Below, piece after piece: positions 17,250 to 20,135 of a stretch of 20,135 bases of DNA. The stretch comes from a virus. Within the stretch, counting starts at the first letter, position 1; the number at the start of each line of letters is the position of its first letter. Position numbers and translations under genes: made by a program. The stretch lies in IMG/VR virus record IMGVR_UViG_3300042879_001510, positions 1-20,135 of that record. The stretch is one strand, 5' to 3'. The notes under the pieces were generated by a model. It was not told the DNA's origin, did no database searches, and saw only the letters and a program-made list of their open reading frames with translations.

Positions 17250-17257
17250 TATTTATA
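17250..17257 (+). promoter_or_regulatory. TATTTATA boundary motif, candidate late promoter element
   Basis: TATTTATA ends only five bases before the ATG at 17263. If it is a promoter, the first gene downstream would be leaderless or start further in (Met at 17317), and the element would mainly serve the gene at 17606. Confidence 0.3.
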
Positions 17258-17262
17258 GATAT

Positions 17263-17589
17263 ATGAAGTATAATTCTTATCATAAAATAGTTGAAGATAC
17301 CGACCATCTTTTAAAGATGATGTGGGAAAATTTATCCAAAACCATCCAAGAAGGTGGTGTGGATGTAATATTTTCTTCTATTCAAGAGAAATTGAAGAAT
17401 ATATATTTGAGACCCAATAATATAATTGACGCTGGTAGATATAGTCAATCAAAAATAGATCAAGCACTTTATGATTTGGGATATGAGTTCAGAAAAGAAA
17501 TGGAAGACAAATTACATTATTTCAATAAAACGAGTAGTGTCAGTTTGTACTTGAATCCTAAAAATAGAAAAATTACATTAACGCCATAA
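17263..17589 (+). CDS. Small protein of unknown function
   Basis: This gene encodes 108 aa. The first half is helical (IVEDTDHLLKMMWENLSKTI); the second contains YSQSKIDQALYDLGYEFRKE and ends in a short β-like SLYLNPKNRKITLTP. No family was recognised and no catalytic pattern or membrane segment was seen. Its start is uncertain: ATG 17263 has no Shine-Dalgarno and lies right after a TATTTATA motif, and the next in-frame ATGs are at 17317 and 17320, also without a good leader. It is separated from the next gene by 16 bases, so the two are probably co-transcribed. Confidence 0.62.
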   Translation: MKYNSYHKIVEDTDHLLKMMWENLSKTIQEGGVDVIFSSIQEKLKNIYLRPNNIIDAGRYSQSKIDQALYDLGYEFRKEMEDKLHYFNKTSSVSLYLNPKNRKITLTP

Positions 17590-17605
17590 ATTTACGAGAA
17601 GTATA

Positions 17606-18388
17606 ATGAAAAAATTCAAGAAACAAATAAAAGAAGGTCTTGCCGATAATATATCGAATAGTCTTCTTTACTCTTTTTTTATTGATGCATATCCACTTGT
17701 TAAAAAGAAAGGTGGACTTGTTACAATAATGTTTCCAAATGTTGGTCTTAAAAAGATAAGTCGCTGGGTAAGTGAAGTTGAGAATAGTGATGTTTTTACC
17801 CAAAATGAAGATAAGTTCAAACAAATTTTTATGAAGATGGGTGCAAACTCTTCACTTAAAACACTATACCGTGCAGTTAATACTTTAAAGTCAAAAGAAA
17901 CAAACTCTCAAGACAACGAACAACGTATAAGTGATTTAGAACTTCTTGTAAACAAGATAGGTAGATTTATAAAATCAAGATTATCTCAAGATGAACGTCA
18001 ATTATTTGAATCTATTTCTTCTATTTTAGATGGGGCAGCAGACAATGCCGCTAAATCGATAGAAGGTTCTGTTGGTGCATCCACGATTACACCGGAAAAA
18101 CCTAAAGAAGAACCAACGGAAGAACCAACGGAAGAACCGAAGGAAGAACCAACGGAAGAACCGAAGGAAGAACCAACGGAAAAACCTAAAGAAGAACCAA
18201 CGGAAGAACCGAAGGAAGAACCATCAGAAGAACCGAAAACAAAAGAAACCCCAGAAAAAGAGGTCAGTAAATCACCAGAAGGTGAAGATAAATCGGAAGA
18301 AAAACCAAAAGAAGAGTCTGTTAATCTTGAAGAATATTTAAAGTCTCTTATTCGGGAAATAGTTCAAAGAAAATTAAAATTGAAATAG
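17606..18388 (+). CDS. Unknown protein with Pro/Glu-rich tetrapeptide repeat
   Basis: This gene encodes 260 aa in three parts. Residues 1-150 are a folded, mostly helical domain (start MKKFKKQIKEGLADNISNSL). Residues about 163-212 repeat P-[T/K]-E-E, with proline at every fourth position. The last 20 residues form a basic amphipathic helix (YLKSLIREIVQRKLKLK). It begins 16 bases after the previous stop with GAGAAG at 17595-17600. The stiff, highly acidic spacer joining a domain to a C-terminal helix suggests a tether or scaffold-like role, or a periplasm-spanning linker, but no signal peptide or transmembrane anchor is visible. No family was recognised. Its stop codon lies inside the left arm of the 13-bp inverted repeat before the lipoprotein gene. 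Confidence 0.72.
   Translation: MKKFKKQIKEGLADNISNSLLYSFFIDAYPLVKKKGGLVTIMFPNVGLKKISRWVSEVENSDVFTQNEDKFKQIFMKMGANSSLKTLYRAVNTLKSKETNSQDNEQRISDLELLVNKIGRFIKSRLSQDERQLFESISSILDGAADNAAKSIEGSVGASTITPEKPKEEPTEEPTEEPKEEPTEEPKEEPTEKPKEEPTEEPKEEPSEEPKTKETPEKEVSKSPEGEDKSEEKPKEESVNLEEYLKSLIREIVQRKLKLK
18092..18240 (+). repeat. 12/24-bp tandem repeat encoding P-[T/K]-E-E
   Basis: About twelve tetrapeptide units are encoded by near-identical 12-base blocks (GAACCAACGGAA, GAACCGAAGGAA), often pairing into a 24-base unit. The high DNA identity suggests recent slippage expansion, and copy number may vary between isolates. Confidence 0.88.
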
Positions 18389-18410
18389 TTTGTAACTTTT
18401 TTCTTATATT
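18380..18410 (+). promoter_or_regulatory. σ70-like promoter for the lipoprotein gene
   Basis: TTGAAA (18380-18385) and TATATT (18405-18410) are separated by 19 bases; transcription would start near 18417. The spacing is long for σ70, but the -10 is the same as that of the ssb promoter. The -35 box overlaps the left arm of the inverted repeat and the stop of the preceding gene. Confidence 0.5.
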
Positions 18411-18437
18411 GAGGTTATTAATAGACAAACTATTTCA
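18381..18437 (+). repeat. Perfect 13-bp inverted repeat bracketing the promoter, touching the RBS
   Basis: TGAAATAGTTTGT (18381-18393) and ACAAACTATTTCA (18425-18437) are exact reverse complements, separated by 31 bases that contain the -10 box. The right arm ends one base before the AAGGAG Shine-Dalgarno (18439-18444). It could be an RNA hairpin in read-through transcripts or a DNA operator. Confidence 0.85.
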
Positions 18438-18450
18438 TAAGGAGTATAAT

Positions 18451-19068
18451 ATGAAGACAACATTACTTTCACTCATCACAGTTCTTGGACTTATGGCAAT
18501 CGTTGGTTGCTCAAATACAGAAACAGGTCCAACAGAACCAGAGACAATGTACACAACAATGGGATTCAATTCAGATGGTTCTATTTCAGAACAACCAATT
18601 GAACGACCAAATCCAGATAATGGTAAAAAGGTTACACCGAGTCCATTCGTTGACCTACTTCGTCTTCTAAATCTTACATCAGAACAAAAACCTGTTGTGG
18701 AAAGACTACTTATTCAACATAAACAATGTACACAATCTTGTATCGAAACACTCAAGACAGCTGAACGTGAAATTCTTATAAACGCAAAAATCGAAGAAAA
18801 TAAAATCAAAGACGCATTGAAGGGCGGTACAATCACTCGTGAAGTTGCACGTCGTGAATTGGCTCAATTGAAAAAATCAACACAAGAAAAACTAAAAGCA
18901 CTTCCAAGAGAAAAGGTTCGTGAATGTCTACAAGGGTGTGATACACAATTCCTAAACTCACTCAAAGAAATTCTTACATCTGAACAGAAAATTAAACTTG
19001 AAAAGTGGATTGCCTCTCGTCAAAAGAGAGGAACCACAGACGATAAGAATCCAAAGGGTCGGGGTTAA
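18451..19068 (+). CDS. Spy/CpxP-like lipoprotein with two LTSEQ motifs and twin CX3C
   Basis: This gene encodes 205 aa. I chose ATG 18451 because it has a very good Shine-Dalgarno (AAGGAG, six bases upstream) and begins a proper lipoprotein signal: MKTT, a hydrophobic core, and lipobox I-V-G-C with C20. Ser at +2 predicts an outer membrane anchor in Gram-negative hosts. After a low-complexity linker (21-65) comes a helical domain opened and closed by LTSEQ (residues 75-79 and 175-179), the signature of the Spy/CpxP LTxxQ periplasmic chaperone family. C93/C97 and C159/C163 form two CX3C pairs that could make disulfides across a helical hairpin. It has its own promoter and terminator. Phage lipoproteins often alter the infected cell surface, for example to block superinfection; that role here is inference. 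Confidence 0.82.
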   Translation: MKTTLLSLITVLGLMAIVGCSNTETGPTEPETMYTTMGFNSDGSISEQPIERPNPDNGKKVTPSPFVDLLRLLNLTSEQKPVVERLLIQHKQCTQSCIETLKTAEREILINAKIEENKIKDALKGGTITREVARRELAQLKKSTQEKLKALPREKVRECLQGCDTQFLNSLKEILTSEQKIKLEKWIASRQKRGTTDDKNPKGRG

Positions 19069-19091
19069 TTCCCTGACCCTTTTGGGTTTTT
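19053..19091 (+). terminator. Rho-independent terminator overlapping the lipoprotein stop
   Basis: AAAGGGTCGGGG (19053-19064) pairs with CCCTGACCCTTT (19071-19082), a 12-bp stem with one G-U pair and a 6-base loop that holds the stop codon, followed by TGGGTTTTT. It isolates the lipoprotein gene from the ssb operon. Confidence 0.88.
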
Positions 19092-19102
19092 ACAAACACC
19101 TA

Positions 19103-19131
19103 TTGACTTTTAACATTTAATTTCGTATATT
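19103..19131 (+). promoter_or_regulatory. Strong σ70-like promoter for ssb and recA/uvsX
   Basis: TTGACT (19103-19108) and TATATT (19126-19131) are separated by exactly 17 bases. Transcription would begin near 19138, leaving a leader of about 60 bases. This is the best σ70 match in the window and suggests host-RNA-polymerase-driven early or middle expression. Confidence 0.75.
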
Positions 19132-19140
19132 AGTACTATC

Positions 19141-19172
19141 AATTGACCTGATACAGTTATCAGTTCACAATT
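19141..19172 (+). promoter_or_regulatory. Leader hairpin upstream of ssb
   Basis: CTGATA (19148-19153) and TATCAG (19158-19163) form a 6-bp stem with a CAGT loop. An outer AATTG/CAATT stem (19141-19145 with 19168-19172) extends it across an internal loop. It lies in the predicted 5' leader, 15 bases before AGGAG (19187-19191). T4 gp32 represses its own translation through a leader structure; a similar role here is inferred. Confidence 0.45.
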
Positions 19173-19198
19173 ATCATTTAACTTTTAGGAGTACCTAT

Positions 19199-19954
19199 AT
19201 GGCAATCAATCTTGATGCTATCAAAAACCGTTTGAACAATCTGAAGAATGCGAATAATCGCACTTCAAATATTTGGAAGCCAGAACCTGGTGAACACCAA
19301 ATCCGAATTGTTCCTTATGTACACAACCGAGAAAATCCTTTCATCGAGTTGTTTTTCCACTACAACTTTGGAAACAAGAAGTCAATCTTGTCACCACAAT
19401 CATTTGGTCGTCCTGACCCAATTGCTTCTTTTGGAGAAAAGCTGAAGCAACAAGGCGATAAGGAAAGTTGGTTGATGGGTCGTGGTTTGGAACCAAAGAT
19501 GCGTACATACGTTCCTGTTATCGTTCGTGGTCAAGAACACGAAGGTGTAAAGTTTTGGGGATTCGGAAAGGGTCTCTATCAGGAACTTCTTGGTTTTATT
19601 GCAGACCCTGACTACGGTGATATTACAGACTTGAAGGAAGGTCGCGACGTTGTAGTAACTGTAAAGTCGGCCGAAGAAGCTGGTAAGAGTTACGCAGAAA
19701 CAACAATCCGTATCAAGCCAAAGCAAACACCAGCAACAGAAAATCCTGAAATTATTGAAAAGATTAAGCAACAGCCACAAATAACTGAGCTTTATCCAGA
19801 ACCAACATATGAAGAGTTAAAGACATATCTTGACATACATATGGGTCTGAAGGACGGAAGTCAGGAAGTTGAATACAAGAAGCCAGCTGAAGCTCCAAAG
19901 CAGACGGTAACAAAGTCAGAAGTTGAAGACGCATTTGATGACCTCTTCAACTAA
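19199..19954 (+). CDS. Single-stranded DNA-binding protein, T4 gp32-like
   Basis: This 251-aa protein coats single-stranded DNA during replication and recombination. The order matches gp32: a basic N-terminal segment used for cooperativity (LDAIKNRLNNLKNANNRTSN), an OB-fold core beginning GEHQIRIVPYVHNRENPF and continuing through MRTYVPVIVRGQEHEGVKFW, GFGKGLYQELLGFI and DLKEGRDVVVTV, and an acidic C-terminal tail EVEDAFDDLFN used to bind partner proteins. T4 gp32 binds zinc through His and three Cys; this protein has no Cys at all, and the equivalent loop reads LSPQSFGRPDPI, so it is a zinc-less form. It has a strong σ70-like promoter, a structured leader and AGGAG seven bases before its ATG. 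The recombinase gene starts 12 bases after its stop. Confidence 0.9.
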   Translation: MAINLDAIKNRLNNLKNANNRTSNIWKPEPGEHQIRIVPYVHNRENPFIELFFHYNFGNKKSILSPQSFGRPDPIASFGEKLKQQGDKESWLMGRGLEPKMRTYVPVIVRGQEHEGVKFWGFGKGLYQELLGFIADPDYGDITDLKEGRDVVVTVKSAEEAGKSYAETTIRIKPKQTPATENPEIIEKIKQQPQITELYPEPTYEELKTYLDIHMGLKDGSQEVEYKKPAEAPKQTVTKSEVEDAFDDLFN

Positions 19955-19966
19955 TAGGAGTCCTCT

Positions 19967-20135
19967 ATGGCAAAAAACAAAATGGAACTCACCGATGAAC
20001 TCGGTGGAGTGATTGCTGAAACTATCAACAAGCAATTCAAATCTCAAAATCTCAAAACGGCTTACTTCTTGGAAGGTGACGATGATGCACCAACCATCGT
20101 GAAGGAATGGGTATCTACGGGGTCAACTATCCTTG
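19967..20135 (+). CDS. RecA/UvsX-like recombinase, N-terminal part (partial)
   Basis: The first 56 codons are visible before the window ends. Start: ATG with AGGAG (19956-19960) six bases upstream, 12 bases after the ssb stop. The N-terminal helix (ELTDELGGVIAETINKQFKS) is followed by FLEGDDDAPTIVKEWVSTGS and TIL. The phrase EW-[V/I]-STGS-[T/L]-x-L is the usual lead-in to the ATPase core of phage RecA/UvsX proteins; the Walker A motif would come just beyond the window. UvsX works with gp32 in strand exchange and recombination-dependent replication, so an ssb-recombinase operon makes sense. The identification rests on this short segment and the neighbour gene. Confidence 0.82.
   Translation, partial: MAKNKMELTDELGGVIAETINKQFKSQNLKTAYFLEGDDDAPTIVKEWVSTGSTIL

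Noticed and set aside
18072-18341. Lys/Arg/Asn/Gln-rich 89-aa ORF in another frame
   Set aside because: It is the shifted reading of the Pro/Glu repeat in the gene at 17606, with no start signal of its own.
18409-18450. Longer N-terminus of the lipoprotein starting at an upstream TTG-type codon
   Set aside because: It would place charged residues before the signal peptide and ignore the excellent AAGGAG before ATG 18451.

Overview
The window looks like part of the genome of a large virulent phage with a contractile tail, a myovirus with T4-like tail genes. It is AT-rich (roughly two thirds A+T by eye), every credible gene is on the + strand, and genes are tightly packed with short Shine-Dalgarno leaders. 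No tRNA, rRNA, IS element, integrase or CRISPR array was seen. The host is not shown. The σ70-like promoters and a Spy/CpxP-type lipoprotein gene suggest a Gram-negative host, and the promoter shape (TTGAC...TATATT) together with that lipoprotein style would fit the Bacteroidota/Chlorobiota group. This is inference only.

Layout. (1) 1-795: end of the tail sheath gene, a strong terminator, then the tail tube gene. (2) 895-1978: a baseplate/tail-assembly protein followed by a short overlapping ORF in another frame. This is the usual place for a tail assembly chaperone pair made by programmed frameshifting, and a T7 run sits at the frame junction. (3) 2043-6200: a small unknown gene and the tape measure protein (about 1,289 aa). 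(4) 6281-16632: a likely co-transcribed block with a 1,963-aa repeat-rich baseplate protein carrying a tube-initiator-like C-terminus, a LysM/gp53-like protein, a 738-aa hub-like protein, a 220-aa structural-like protein and, unexpectedly, a compact family A DNA polymerase. (5) 16662-18388: four small or unknown genes, the last with a Pro/Glu-rich tetrapeptide repeat. (6) 18451-19068: a lipoprotein with two LTSEQ motifs and twin CX3C pairs, with its own promoter-like region and a terminator. (7) 19199 to the end: a gp32-like single-stranded-DNA-binding protein followed closely by the start of a RecA/UvsX recombinase, the beginning of a replication/recombination module.

Regulation. The motif TATTTATA lies at six gene boundaries in the structural part, often next to or inside a terminator hairpin, and is a candidate phage late promoter. 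The lipoprotein and ssb genes instead have σ70-like promoters, so the window may span a late-to-early boundary. A perfect 13-bp inverted repeat brackets the lipoprotein promoter and ends one base before its Shine-Dalgarno. It could make translation depend on where the transcript starts.

The most interesting items are the polymerase with altered motif residues inside a tail gene cluster, the giant repeat fusion protein, the candidate frameshift, the shared boundary motif and the lipoprotein with its inverted repeat. All family assignments come from reading motifs and recalling families; no database search was run.
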